From positions 653,025 through 717,024 of the forward strand of contig MNCI01034627.1 in the NCBI GenBank assembly GCA_015680685.1: 64,000 bases of DNA, given 5' to 3'. The stretch comes from Gnetum montanum (Eukaryota > Streptophyta > Gnetopsida > Gnetales > Gnetaceae). Each line of letters starts with the position of its first letter. The stretch's first letter is position 1. A program made the position numbers and the translations under genes. Shown here piece by piece: positions 10,641-22,200 of this stretch. The notes beneath the pieces are model-generated. The model was given only the letters and a program-made list of their open reading frames with translations, was not told the DNA's origin and ran no database searches.

Positions 10641-13144
10641 AAAGGGAGCTCTAAAGCTTTATTTGATGGGGAGGTGTTTAGAGGTTCAACCGCTTGTGGT
10701 TTTAGGGGCTTGGTTGGACTGTTGGTTTTGAAAAAATATATTTTCTTCATATGGTTGTTAGAACCAATAGTGGGTTGAGGATTTATAGCCCTTGTGGCAT
10801 TGCATTGTTGCGATTGAGTAGGGAGTTCCCCTTGCATTGCTGGAGCAGGTGGTAGTGGAGCTATTGGTGTGCACTACAGATGGATTTGAAGGATGGTATA
10901 TTTGTGGATTATCTCCCTTAGGAGAAGAAGTTATATAATACTCACAAGCTTGGTAGTGATTTTGTGATGTAATGTGACTAATAGAGTCATGTGGAGAGAT
11001 TGGATGTTGCATGTAGTAGCCATATGGGTCAAGTTGCCAGTATGAATATTGTTGCCTTGGTGGTGGCATCCCCCATGACTGTGATTATTTCCACTATTGA
11101 TGTTACTCAACAGGTTGTGGTGGAGTTCCATTTGGATAATATGTTGAAGGTTGGTGGAACTGCCTTGGGTTACATTGGGAATAAGGTAACCATTAGGGTG
11201 CTTGTTGTTTATTTAGTCATAGGTTGAGTGCATACACCCCAGACTCTTGTAGATGTGAGATCATTGAGCAACATCCCTTAGGATGGTCATATTGGAATAT
11301 CTCACATCCACTATCATTGTTCGTGTTTGAATCCACAACCTCTTCTATGATGGCCATTTTTCCCTTACCGTTGTTACTTGCATTTTCCACTTCTCTCTTT
11401 TTCGTTTTGTCGTGATCACTACCTTGCTCCCTAGACTCCTCTACAATTTTAAGAATAGTTTCAAACCTACCATCCAAGGAGTCCAACATTTGATCTACCT
11501 TTTTCGATACTTCTGATGTTAACTTTTGGAGAGGTAGAGTTTTCCTATTCACCATCTCTTCAAGTGGTGACTCCTCTTCCTCCTCACAAAATCTCACTCC
11601 CCTTTTTCGGAGGGAAGGATCTCGATTATATTCTTCTGCACTTTCTCTCTTTCTTAGCTCACCTTCTTCTTTGGCAACTTGATCTAGCAGTCTATGAATT
11701 TGATGATACCTAAGCTCCAATAACCTTCCTTGGGCATACATCCCAAGGGTTCTTCTTATTTCATGCCTAAGTCCATCCACGAGATGGCGTAGTTGATCCC
11801 GCTGTGAATAACCATGGCTAGGGCAACAATGTAACATTGCGTAATAGTGGCCCATGGTAGCATCCAAGGGTTCATGATTTCCTTGCTTCTATCCTTGGAT
11901 TTTCTTCCATAGGTTAGACACTCAAGAGTATGTTTGGTACTTATCATTGAATAGTTCTAACATTGTACTCCACCTCCGAATGGATTCCAATTCTAAGGAC
12001 TGGTACCAACTTTCAGCTTCTTCACTAGTGTCCTTGGGAACAACTTCAGTTTTTGCCATTTATTTTCTATGTTTTGCAAGGCACATGTATGGTGGAATTC
12101 TTGTAAATGATTTTGAGGATCAGCGTTGTATCCCCCTTCAAATCGTGAGATGTTGTTCATGTCTAACCTCTTGATCCTACTATCCTTTTGATGCCTTTTT
12201 GGAACTCTTACAGCCTCTGTTATATCTAGCATGCTTCTAGTTGTGAGTAGGGGTTCTTCATGATCATCTTGTTCATAGCATCTATGGTGTCTACGTAGTT
12301 CCCTACTCTCCCTTCTTCTATGCCTTGATTCTTTAGAGTGCCCTCATCCTTGTTCTCGACTGTCTCGTTGATGACTTCCACTTCATTTTCCATTGTCCTC
12401 ATGATTGGTTTCCCTATGACTACGTCTGGACACTGAAGGAGAGGGTGAAGATGATGATGAAGGTGAAGAAGAAGGAGAACCATCACCATGACAGTGTTTT
12501 CTACCTTCTCTTCAATGGTCTCGACCTTGATCGTGATCACGATCAGAACTTCCACCCTTATCGTGTGTTCATGTTCCCTCATTGAACACTTCGTGTTCGT
12601 GGGTATCAGAACCAGGGTTGTGAATAGTGGAGTGGAGGTTTTGATACACCACCTCCTAACCAATGTCAAGAGAAGGAACATCATTTTGTGGGGAACCAGT
12701 TGAATCAGGTTCACCATCCTCAATTTTGCTCAAAATGTGTGGAATGTCATGGGGCCATTTACCCTTCAAAGATGTATGGTATCTCTCCTATCGCAAGTCC
12801 CTTTGATGTTGCACTTCTATGGGATGATAATCTCTTGATTCATGATCACATGCAACATATTCTACATATAAAAGCGGCATGCCTATTTGTGTGAGAGGAC
12901 GAAGGAGCATGTTGGAAACTGATTGGTTTAGAGGCAACACTATGTTACCCTCCAAGTCTCTCCAACGCAATTGTTCATCTTGGTGGAGAATAAAGGTGAA
13001 ATTGGGTACATACTCATTGGGATGAGTATATACCACACAAAACTGTTGAGGAATTGGTGGATCCTAGATATGTGTATTATGTTGCCAACTGACTCTTGCA
13101 TTAGTCCTAGGCAATGAAATGCTCTTATGCAAAGAAGAAGACAT
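10641..13144 (-). pseudogene. gag of element D
   Basis: It starts with ATG at 13144-13142. The N-terminal part (13036-12788) holds the family-specific domain with VPNFTFILHQDEQLRW, DLEGNIVLPLNQ and a LYVEYVACDHE segment. A charged linker follows (about 12720-12230). The capsid region has RLDMNNISRFEGGY, LQEFHHTCALQNIEN, W.KLKLFPRTLV, MDATMGHYYAML, QLRHLVDGLRHEIRRTLGMYAQG. Then comes a coiled-coil-like acidic stretch (11640-11330) and a zinc-knuckle-like motif in which the second cysteine is F (CEIFQYDHPKGC, near 11310-11270). The tail is rich in P, Q, H and Y. Frame changes separate the pieces. Confidence 0.85.
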
Positions 13145-13270
13145 CTTGTCTTGTTCGGTGTGCAATGTATTGTTGTCTCATCTTTCTTTGATTAACCCAA
13201 AGGGTTTTTTCTAACATTCCAATGATATGAATGATTTCCTATGTTCTATGTAGTGCACAAACAACTAAGT
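13145..13270 (-). other. Leader of element D
   Basis: Short untranslated leader between the primer-binding site and the gag ATG. Nothing else is seen in it. Confidence 0.5.
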
Positions 13271-13287
13271 CCCCAGAAACGGTGCTA
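13271..13287 (-). promoter_or_regulatory. Primer-binding site, tRNA-Asp type (element D)
   Basis: On the minus strand it reads TAGCACCGTTTCTGGGG, one base after the LTR end TCATCA. The expected complement to the 3' end of plant tRNA-Asp is TGGCGCCGTTGCCGGGG, so the site is decayed but recognisable. It fixes the LTR's inner edge at 13289. Confidence 0.75.
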
Positions 13288-13288
13288 A

Positions 13289-14094
13289 TGATGAGCGGCA
13301 AGGTACCGCTACACTCAACCATACAAATACAAGCATTTCACGCATGATTCGATCAACTCCAAGGACCAAGTGCTTATGCGCCTTAATGGAACACTCAGGG
13401 TTAATCAATTGTTGGCTTCCCAAACTTACTTTATTTTTGTGGTTGTATGGTTAAGTAAGCTTGAGGTATATGATTTTTATAGCTTTTGTATTTTTTTATG
13501 TCTTCTACTAATAAAGGAGAGGAAGAGAGAACTAAGTGGCTAACTTACATTACTATTCATTAACTAAGTTCTAAATGTTCCTAACACCAGTATCTGTTCC
13601 CACTTTCCGTACACATCCTAAACCAGTGCAACGCTGCTGGGATTACCAAACGCTAATCATTACTGGGTTACCAAGCACTACACGCATGCTCAAAGCGATC
13701 ATACTGAGTGTATTTAACTAAGGGGGTTGAAGGTTGAGAGAGATATTAATTAACTAGGAAAGCATTCAACAACCATTAATTACTAATTAGCTCAATTTGT
13801 ATACTACAAGGTTTATCATAAAGTTTGTCTTTATTTCCATATACAAAATTGTGCTCAGGTACAAATTGCTCAAATAAAGATCCGTTCACTCTATGACTCC
13901 TACTACGGGCACACAGAAATAATTCCAACTCTGGAATGAAAAAACTGTAAGAGTCTGGCTAAGGGTCTAAATATAATTATTTTGGAACCAAGGGCGCCAC
14001 CTCTTATTTATAGAAGATGAGGCAGGACATGATATCACGTATGCGATATCGTGTGGTGGATGTGATATCGCGTACACAATATCGTGGTTCATCA
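13289..14094 (-). repeat. 5' LTR of element D
   Basis: On the minus strand it begins TGATGAACCACGATATTG and ends CGCTCATCA, 806 bp. The U3 near 14030-14090 has several GATATCGCG/GATATCGTG palindromic motifs shared with the LTRs of element B. The TATA box (plus-strand TATTTATA, 14005-14012) is followed by R/U5 sequence closely like that of B (the GATCTTTATT and AACTTTATGATAAACC blocks). Confidence 0.9.
14005..14012 (-). promoter_or_regulatory. TATA box, element D LTR
   Basis: Minus strand TCTATAAATAAG, the same position and context as CCTATAAATAAG in the LTRs of A, B and C. Confidence 0.75.
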
Positions 14095-14400
14095 AAATCT
14101 AACATTGAAAGCTTTAACATGTTTTCCCAATAAGACATGGAGTTTGGTAGAAGAGTTTGGCACCATGTTTTAGCATAATCAGTCAGTGTGTAGGGAAAAA
14201 GATGAAGTTTTTGCCACTCACTATTCAACCCTTAGCTTACAAGAGATGAACAATGTGCAAACATGAAGTTGTGAATTATCATTCAACTATCCACTAAATG
14301 TGAGAATATTAGCCATATCAACCTTTTTTATTTTTCTTTCCTCAATGCTTTCAAATGGGATGCAAACTATTTTATGAATTTAACCATGGTAGGTCTACCA
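14095..14400 (-). pseudogene. gag capsid fragment E, target of element D
   Basis: Directly beyond D's LTR, the minus strand encodes a piece of Athila-like capsid: KKVDMANILTFSG, a C-type spacer, then SEWQKLHLFPYTLTDYAKTW, comparable to the R.DMNNI.RFEG and W.KLKLFPRTL segments of A to D. D's 5' LTR abuts it, so D inserted into, or next to, an older relative. Right of about 14400 the match is lost. Confidence 0.65.
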
Positions 14401-14999
14401 GAATAATGGAATAATAACACCTTCATTCAATAAATGTAAGACAAATGTGAAATGATGGACTAATTTAGATTACAACACGTGTAACTTAGATCCCACATAT
14501 AAAGATGCATGTATCACCTTCCCCTAAAATCATTCATGTTATAGTAATGAGTGTGTCTATAAGGTCTTGTCTACTTCCCAATATATCTATGCTTATACTC
14601 TTACTTCATAATCATTTCATGAAGCTTTGGCTTCTTACGAGGAACATACTCTAATTATTTGGAGGACAAGAATTTGTAGTTTATCAAATCCTTGATGAAG
14701 CCTTAATTGAATAAATCCTAAAAGGTAGTGTATCTTTTCTAGGTTCTTTGTAAAATCATCCATATGTAGCAAACCATCATCCCAATTTATCTAGATGAAA
14801 TTTCACGATGACAAGAGGTGCTACTTCATTTATCATGTTTTTGAAAGTAAGTTAGACTAGTTAATACTTTTTATTTAATCCAATTTCATTGTTCAATTCA
14901 ACAAAGGTTGCTTCAATTCTCTATTTCCTACAAAATCAATAACTTAAAAGAAAGAAAATTATGAATGCACAATTATTTCAAGGTAATTTATAAATGCCT
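14401..14999. other. AT-rich stretch, nothing recognised
   Basis: No open frame with protein-like features, no repeat edge and no motif that I can name. Confidence 0.4.
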
Positions 15000-16285
15000 T
15001 CCCTAGCAACAACCTAATAATATAAGTTTCACTAACCATGACTACTAAATTATATCATATAGAATGCACTGGGATCCAATTATAAGCTTGGAAGACTATG
15101 TTGAATGGATTGCCAGGAACACTCATCTATGCCATTGCATTCAATAAATGTAAAATGTTATAATAAATATAATAGAATGAAAGACTAATGTTGTCGTAGT
15201 GGAGAGTTGAGAAAATATTTATAATCTTATATTTTATTATTTTTATGTGTTTTATGAATATAATAATAAAATAATAATAAATACATATTCATCATAATCC
15301 CTCTTGGGAATATATGCAATGCTCATAATTACTTACACATGTTGCAATCCCTTATGGAACTCGTAAAACACCACTCTCAAAAAGCAAGAAATAGCTCATA
15401 GTCACAACCTTAATGGCCTAACATCATGTCATAGAATTGTCACCTCCTTGGATAAGGATGGATCATCACAACTTAATTAAATAAAAATTAAATAAATATT
15501 TTTAGTGTTTTAATGTTTTAAGGCATCAATGGTATAGAACAAAGTGAAAATCATAAGCTTTATTCACTACATAAATAGTAGGCTCTACATCAGCCAAATG
15601 GTTGTAAGCTACATAAGGAAGGTAGTACTCTAACAGAGTCTAGCTGCACTTGTAAAAGGAATGACCCAAAACAAATATAAGAACAAGAAGTAAATCAACT
15701 AAACTAATGGAGGAAGAGTTTTTCCCACAATTTAGATACCAAAAGCTTAAATAAAATGACTAAGTTACGAATGATATGTGTGAGATCTCATCTCGAGTAT
15801 TTATAGCTTTTGCAATGTAATGGTGGAGGTTCATCAATGCCCTAGGCTCAATGGAGATTCATTAATGCAACCTTGGCTAATTGAATCGTACTTTTGACAC
15901 TTGGACACAAACCTAGGTAAGTAGAAGATGTAGTGAAGGGGATGCATTGGCATCCCTATGTTGAAGGGTATGTGCTAACATAGGGTAGTCAGTGCACCTC
16001 CCTATTAGAAAATCAAGGCTTGACCCTAGATAAAATCCAAAATCCAAATGGACATCAAAAGGATCTTAAGCTATCTGAAGATAGTTGACAACATCCTATA
16101 GAGCTTATGATATGCACAAAATCTAAAAGTGTGATATAATAGGCAAGGAAACATACCTAGGAGACACAAACTATAACCAAACACATTACGATTACAAACA
16201 TAGGATGCATGAAATACTTCCCAAAACTAATAATTCCAATAAACAATCAAAATATCATTAGATTTCTCATTAGTTTGCCTCATGA
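15000..16285. repeat. Repeat F, left copy (possible LTR)
   Basis: It is collinear along its whole length with 23990-25275. Shared landmarks in order: an AATAATAATAAA run, CATTGCAATCCCTTATGG, CATAACCTTAATG.CC.AACATCATGT, TTTTATTCACT, CAAAGTCTAGT-like, TATTTATAGCTTTT, GGTTCATCAA and a CCTATGTTAA-like block. TATTTATAGC read on the minus strand is GCTATAAATA, so these could be LTRs of a minus-strand element whose interior is 16286-23989 (minus element A). No clean TG/CA termini or target duplication were found, so the LTR reading is inference. Confidence 0.6.
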
Positions 16286-17713
16286 CACTTAGCCAAAAAA
16301 ACCTCATTTTGGCCCTGATTCACTTTGGATAACATCTATAACTTTTTCATTTATATATTCACTCTCTAAAGGTTCAATTTCATCCTCAAAACCCATTTTT
16401 TTCTCAAAAATTGCATTTTTATTATTAATTTTACTTTGCTTACTTTTCCACCAACACTTATCACATTAGCCCTTCATAGGAGGTGAACACTTATAATTTA
16501 ATTAATCAAGAATTTTAATTATTTAGGAAGAGAATATAAATCCTTTTCCCACATCGAATTTTCTATATTTTAATATTTTATACTCTTATATCCATGTTTC
16601 TATGCTTACATTATATTTTATTACTTTCCATTTCATTTTTACATGTAGTTTTATTTTCAGCAATTAAACATTGTCAATTCTACTACTTAAACTCAACATT
16701 TTTATCATTCCTCTATTATTTCTAGTTCATGTGTGGTAGGATAAGTTCACATTCAATTAAAGGTTTGTATCCCATTGTGTCATGATCATTAATTTATCAA
16801 AGATTACATCAAATCAAAGACTATTTTTGGTTATGAACTAACTACTTTAACACTTAATTCATGGAGGTGTTCTTGTGGCATTGAGAAAGAACAATTTCAC
16901 AAAAATAGTTTTGGTGCTAGAAGGAGGGATAATAGGTTTTCTAATATCTTTAACTTGTTACCTAGTAGCCTATTAGCTCCTTTTTGGAACTTACAATTTT
17001 TCATATCACTTTTACTTAATTTATTTCACTTTGCACTTGATCCTGTTTTAAAGTGTATGCAAAAGATAGTCAGTGAAAACATGTATCGAAAATATCCTAA
17101 ATTCACTCACATCGATCAAATTTATAAACTAATGGAAACATAAAAGGCATAGTCTCTTATGGCATCCATGACTTAACATGATTATAAAATTGCATGCACC
17201 AAGCAAGAGTTGAACATGACACTTTCCAAGAGCAAAAGGAGGATGGTTTCTTATGAAATAACTGATGGTTTAGAATCATTCTTGCCTGATCCAAATCATC
17301 CCATTTAGCTAGATCAGTTTGAATAGGCTATGTTGTTAGAGTATCTAGTTATCAAAGTTGAAGTGTAGCCAATGTTAAGTATTAATATTTGATAGATATA
17401 GAATATTATGGATCACCTCATGGGAAATACCAATATCAATTTCAATAGCAAGAATTGCTAGTTGAAGACCAACATAATGAGAGAAGTTATGGCATCACCA
17501 TTCATACTAATGATGCAAAGAAAAATCCTAATATTCCCTACTTGCAAAAACCTTCCATGAATCACATTCAATACCTCAAAGTCCTATTTTACAACATGTG
17601 AATTTCATTGGTTATACCAATCTAATTTCTATGCACATACCTTAGACTATTACTCATACAACTTCTACTTTAGCTAATCCCACAATCATTTCTCTACCTA
17701 TGAACAACTTATC
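16286..17713 (+). other. Interior of F, left part: decayed coding-like sequence
   Basis: AT-rich. From about 16950 the plus strand gives short protein-like stretches (YPKFTHIDQIYKLMET; later YGSPHGKYQYQFQ, then IPYLQKPSMNHIQYL) separated by stops. The Pro/Asn/Thr-rich style continues after element A at 23597 (PSITIVNPTHPTLIQDVN), so A interrupted one decayed sequence. I do not recognise the protein; it may be the gag tail of another retrotransposon. Confidence 0.4.
17709..17713. other. Target-site duplication TTATC, left (element A)
   Basis: TTATC directly precedes the LTR start TGATGAATC and is repeated exactly after the 3' LTR at 23592-23596. Confidence 0.92.
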
Positions 17714-18612
17714 TGATGAATCATGGTTTTCGGGTGCTGCATATACTAGGCCCCATATACTCAGCTTGCTGCATATACTAGGCCCCATATACTCAGCTTG
17801 CTGCATATACTAGGCCCCATATACGTGGCCCCATATATGTAGCCTTGTTTGTGCTAGCCTATAAATAAGTGTGCACTTGCCACACTTATGCATCTTTTGG
17901 GGTTAATTCTAGGGAGGTTCTTGCAATTTTTTTCGTAGGAGTTTGAATATTTTCCCAAGTGCATGCCCACAGTGTGATGCTTGTAATTGTACGGAACCTT
18001 TATTCGAGTGTGACGTACTTGGACACGCACATGATCGGCAATAAAGATCAAGATTACTTCATCATTACAACATTCACTTAGTTTTAATTGCTTAATTATT
18101 ATTGTTAATTATTATTGTTATTTATTGTTTTCTTAGTTAATATTTCTTTATCATCATTTACTATTCCTGTTGTTAAATGTGGAATGAGTACGACTTAACC
18201 ACGAGCATTTAAGTGTGACTACTTGGTAACCTAGTAGCATACCTAGGATCTGCGCTTGGTAATCCCAATAGTAGTCATGCACGAGGTCCAAGATGTGTAC
18301 AGATGATTAAGGAACAAATGCTCATCACACTTAGGTTAGCTTAGACTTCATTTCCTATTACTCATTAGTTTAATCAATATTATTCTCCATTGTCTCTAGG
18401 AGTAGCAGTAGTTTAGGATCACATCATACACCTCACTTTGGACTAAACCATACGTGACAAAGCAAATACTAGTCCAGGTGGGAAGATAGCAAACTGCGAT
18501 CAACGTGTAACTATCTAGATACCATGACTAGCCTGTCCATGGAGTTCGACTGGATCATGCGTGAACACTTGTATTTGTATGATTGAGTGTAGGGGTACCT
18601 AGCTGCTCATCA
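17714..18612 (+). repeat. 5' LTR of element A
   Basis: 899 bp, TGATGAATC to CTCATCA. The U3 holds three near-perfect units of 32 bp at about 17738-17830, each with GCTGCATATACTAGGCCCC. In the 3' LTR this region is different and has fewer clean units, so the triplication formed or was lost after insertion. TATA box at 17860-17867. Confidence 0.93.
17860..17867 (+). promoter_or_regulatory. TATA box, element A 5' LTR
   Basis: TATAAATA in GCCTATAAATAAG, just 3' of the GTATAC-rich U3 repeats. Confidence 0.78.
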
Positions 18613-18613
18613 T

Positions 18614-18630
18614 TGGCACCGTTGCCAAGG
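18614..18630 (+). promoter_or_regulatory. Primer-binding site, tRNA-Asp type (element A)
   Basis: TGGCACCGTTGCCAAGG, one base after the LTR. It differs from the perfect tRNA-Asp complement at few positions, mainly CG to CA and GG to AA, as expected after cytosine deamination. It is the best preserved primer site in the window. Confidence 0.87.
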
Positions 18631-18757
18631 ATGGTGCTAGTTATCTAGATTAGTTATATCATACAAGGTTGTTGTATAGAACTTAATGATATATCTCTTA
18701 GGAAGAAGAAATAATTATAAAAAAGTCACATATAAATTCACACAAAATTTCGCAATC

Positions 18758-20665
18758 ATGCCTCTTCTACAAGACTATAATAATGCTACATCTAGTGAGG
18801 CAGTTCATTGGAGAACCAACAAATATTATGACAATGAAGATTGGAGTACACAACCTGAGGTGGGGGTTTCTTATAAACATAAACAAAGACAACATCATCC
18901 CAACACATGAAAGCATAACTTACCCGACGACGATGAACCCCTACTGGCCACTACAAGCTTAACAGAAATACAAGAGGTTGTTCGAATAGCCTGTAGGCAT
19001 CGTAAGGAAAGTTGTCTACCAGTGCTTGATTTAAACAACTTTCCCAAGTTTTTAGGAGGCCATGATTCAGATTTGCAACAACATTTACAAGCCTTCTACG
19101 ATGCCTGTACATGGAACAATATTGATAATGGATGGAAAAAACTTAAGCTCTTTCCTCTAACACTCATTGGCCAAGCAAAAGTATGGTATAGGTCATTAAA
19201 ATCAAAATCAATTTAACGTTGGCCAACAATGGTAGAACTTTTCAATGAAAGATATCAAACCTATGCAAGAGTGTCAGCCTTGACGAGACAAATCCAAGAA
19301 TGAAAATAAGTGCAACATGAACCCTTGGACATGGCCTTAGAAAGATATTATGCACTATTAAACAACTACCCAGGCCATGGGTTCTCCTAGGAGAGGCTAA
19401 TGTACCATATCATAGATGGGCTCCGTAATGAAATAAGGGAGACCCTCAGGATGTATACCCAAGGTCAACTATATGAGCTATGAACCCATCAATTCCAAGA
19501 GCTTATCAAGCAGATAGCAAAAGAAGAAGGAGAAATAGCCAAATGGGAGAATGTTGAAAGTTCTCAATAGGACCAAAATCTCAACTTAACAAGAGTCCAT
19601 GATCATGAAGAGGAGGAATCCACTCACTTCAAGGAGGTGGAATCATCTTTTCCAATCCTACAATCACTAGATGAAATTGAGGCAAAGATTAATAAGATGA
19701 CAGATTGGGCACATGAAAGATGTGGACAATATGCCAACATTATTAGAGGAATAACTATGCCAAATCAAGAAATGGGACAGGACATCATGCAACAATCGAA
19801 ACAAAGGGTAGAAGAGAATAAGGATAAGAACTCAACTACCAATCATACGTATCAACGTAACCTCTGTCTGTACAATCACCCCAAAGGCTAATGTCTAGTT
19901 TTGTCACATTTACATGATAATTGGGGAGGAATGTTACATCCATAGTTTGTAAAAAAATACTATGTCCAACCACAATGGAAAAAACCTCAGTCATGGGGGA
20001 GGCCACCGCCAACTAGACCATACCCTTCGCATGCCCCAGCGCCAAATTCTTATTATGTTCAACACCTTGTTTCTCCAATGGGATCAACATCCTCTACCTC
20101 ACCTCATCGTTATCATTCTCCTGAATACTATCCACCCATGTCCTCTCCAACAAGATCACCACATCATGTGCCTTACACTTCTCCTCAACCTCAATACTCT
20201 CATACTTCACCCCCTTCTACATCACTGTTAGCTATGCCAAAATATTTTGCACCACAACACCAACCCACAAACGTTAGTTGTGCTGCTACTGTCAATAGCA
20301 GTGGAGGTCCTTCACAACATCGAAGGCATCCCTTCTTTAGACGTGATCATCGAAAGGGACACCATAGTTCAGAAACCACTGCATCCGCCAACTCAGCACA
20401 AATCCAACACTATGGTGCATCTTCCTCTTCGAACCCAACGCCTCATGTTACCATATCAAGGCCACCACTTAATACTCCAACAACCATGGGGCCCAATGAA
20501 TATTTCCACATAGGGAGACATGTTGATCCTTGCATACCATATTACAGTCACAAGTACCATAGTGGGTCAACTCCTTATAAATTAACCACATCTTATAACT
20601 TGCCCCACTATGTCAACCCTAATCAAGTGTGTAAACCCCAATGGGATAAGTATGATCGGGTCTGA
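18758..20665 (+). pseudogene. gag of element A
   Basis: I start it at the ATG of MPLLQDYNNATSS; an upstream ATG at 18686 is in the same frame. The N-terminal PNFTFILHQDEQLRW domain of the other copies is missing. Capsid: DDDEPLLATTSLTEIQEVV, LDLNNFPKFLGGHD, W.KLKLFPLTLIGQAKVWYRSL, PLDMALERYYALL and IIDGLRNEIRETLRMYTQGQL. The knuckle-like motif is changed (LCLYNHPKG, a stop, then C). The tail (about 19962-20665) is rich in P, S, H and Y. Only a few stops occur, several of CAA/CAG/TGG-to-stop type. It would have built particles for an enzyme-free element. Confidence 0.85.
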
Positions 20666-22086
20666 ATACTTCCAACATGCAAGGATCCCAACCTTCCATT
20701 TATTAATTCTAGCCATGCTCAATCATTTAGTTATGGGGGGTATCCTCCATTTTAACAATACAAAATTAATAAATTTTTTTTTGTTTCTTTAATTTTTCAA
20801 CTTTTTGTTTTCCAGGTTTTCACCCTTTTAATTTATTTTTTTATCTTTTTGTCTTTTTATCTTTTTATGAGTAATCTCATCCATGAATAAAATACTCATG
20901 TGGCTCATCGGTTGAGGTGTTATTCTATGCTATCAAGTCTTGGTGATCAATTATTTGGATAGTGAGCCCACTACACCCACGCATCCACTCTACAAATAAG
21001 AGGTTCTATTCGAGGGCACAGTGATATTCTTGACATTTCTTAAAACTTAAAATTAATCTTATGTTCATTGTACCTAGAATGAAGAAGGATGGACCAAGAG
21101 GTAATGATTAGGGTGTGACATCAAGGGGACTTGCGGATTCTCTTTGGTGACATCTGTGGGAGTTATCATGCAACGTGGTTATACTAAGATCCTTATAGAT
21201 CTAATGAAAAATGGGAGTAAGAGTAATCAAAAGGGCACTCAAAAATTCAATGCTGTTCTAGGGGGTTCCACTAGAAAGGCATGCACCCATGCCTAATGGT
21301 TGGTGGCTTCTCTAGATTCAGTATTCAGAAAAAAAAACAAAGAAAGATGAAAAGTGCCACAAAACAAAAATCACTCCTCCCTTGGAAGAAATGCCAAGTG
21401 ATCGTACACCTTGTTGTTATGGTACTCTCCTAGTTGTTCATCATGGGATGAAACAATGTGATGTCACTGATTAGAGGAATGGACTTGGTCTTGATCTTGG
21501 AACGATGGGTTAATGAAACTTTAATCATGTTGTACACATAGAATTCATTGTGGCCTGAGTCAGTTACCTCACGTCCCAATCTCTACAATCCCTTCTCTAA
21601 TTCATTCCATCTTGCTATTCCTGTATTTGTGACTCATGTCTTATATAACATTGAGTTCATACCTCATCACGATGGTATCAACATGTGTGTGTTTTGTTGC
21701 ATTGGTATAGATTACATTTAACCCTTCTAATGCCTACAGACATCTTAAGGTGTGGTTACGCAAGGGCATATAGGTTGGAACCTGCTTTGGGGAGGACCCA
21801 CTTGCATAACTTTTGTAACTTGTACTTGTTACATACCACCACATCATCTTATACCCTCCGATTATTTCATTGCCAAATTTATTCTTTCCTTTGTCATCAT
21901 TTTATCAAACGTTCCTCAAAACCAGGTCCGACATTAAACTTTTAGGGAAAATTCCTTGAAAATTTTCTAACTTTAAAATCACACTAAGTAAAGAATGCAA
22001 CATTTATTAATGGCAATGAATAAGGTATGAAATCATTAAAATTTTCTCAATAAGCTTACTAACAATTGATCTTTGTGTTATTATAG
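20666..22086 (+). other. 3' UTR of element A up to the third-ORF start
   Basis: No gene is seen. It contains blocks shared with B and C: GTGTGACATCAAGGGGAC near 21113 (cf. 53836 and 60390) and TTTGGGGAGGACCCACTTGCAT near 21785 (cf. 54670 and 61105). The conserved hairpin of B, C and D is too diverged here to claim. Near 22065-22086 a T-rich tract ends in TTATTATAG, a plausible splice acceptor in front of the third-ORF remnant. Confidence 0.55.
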
Positions 22087-22200
22087 GTGGCCCCTAAAAG
22101 AAGACAACAAGAAGGACCTTCTCAAGGTGCAACCAAATGACCTGAGGGAGGCAGAGGCCAAGGACCTCATGTAGAACATGCAGAGAAAAAGGCAATCATT
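22087..22200 (+). pseudogene. Start of third ORF, remnant in element A
   Basis: It follows TTATTATAG and reads VAPKRRQQEGPSQGATK, a stop, PEGGRGQGPHVEHAEKK. This resembles the basic start of ORF3 in element C (QRHPRGEGLSQPRNKRPCMGRGQG near 55425-55500). The shared plan is a Lys/Arg-rich start, then GPSQ/GLSQ, then K.P..GRGQG. After about 22200 the similarity ends; the remaining roughly 2.7 kb seen in C is absent. This supports ORF3 as an old component of the family. Confidence 0.55.

Larger units (their letters stand above)
6237..14094 (-). mobile_element. Athila-like element D, 3'-truncated
   Basis: On the minus strand the order is LTR (14094 to 13289), tRNA-Asp-type primer site, gag, protease, RT, RNase H, integrase, A/T-rich 3' UTR. 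RT and RNase H signatures (VLKRCVETNLRLNW, EGIVLGHKVS and a VEVFIDDFSTYG active site) match the Athila branch of gypsy elements. The element ends abruptly at about 6237 inside the 3' UTR hairpin next to the inverted Tat LTR; no 3' LTR or polypurine tract remains. Its LTR is of the same subfamily as element B. Coding parts hold many stops and some frameshifts. Confidence 0.88.

Noticed and set aside
20078-20665. Separate proline/serine-rich gene
   Set aside because: It is the C-terminal tail of element A's gag in the same frame, as in the other copies.
21150-21260. Fifth copy of the conserved UTR hairpin in element A
   Set aside because: The position matches but the arms no longer pair well; the likeness is too weak to claim.
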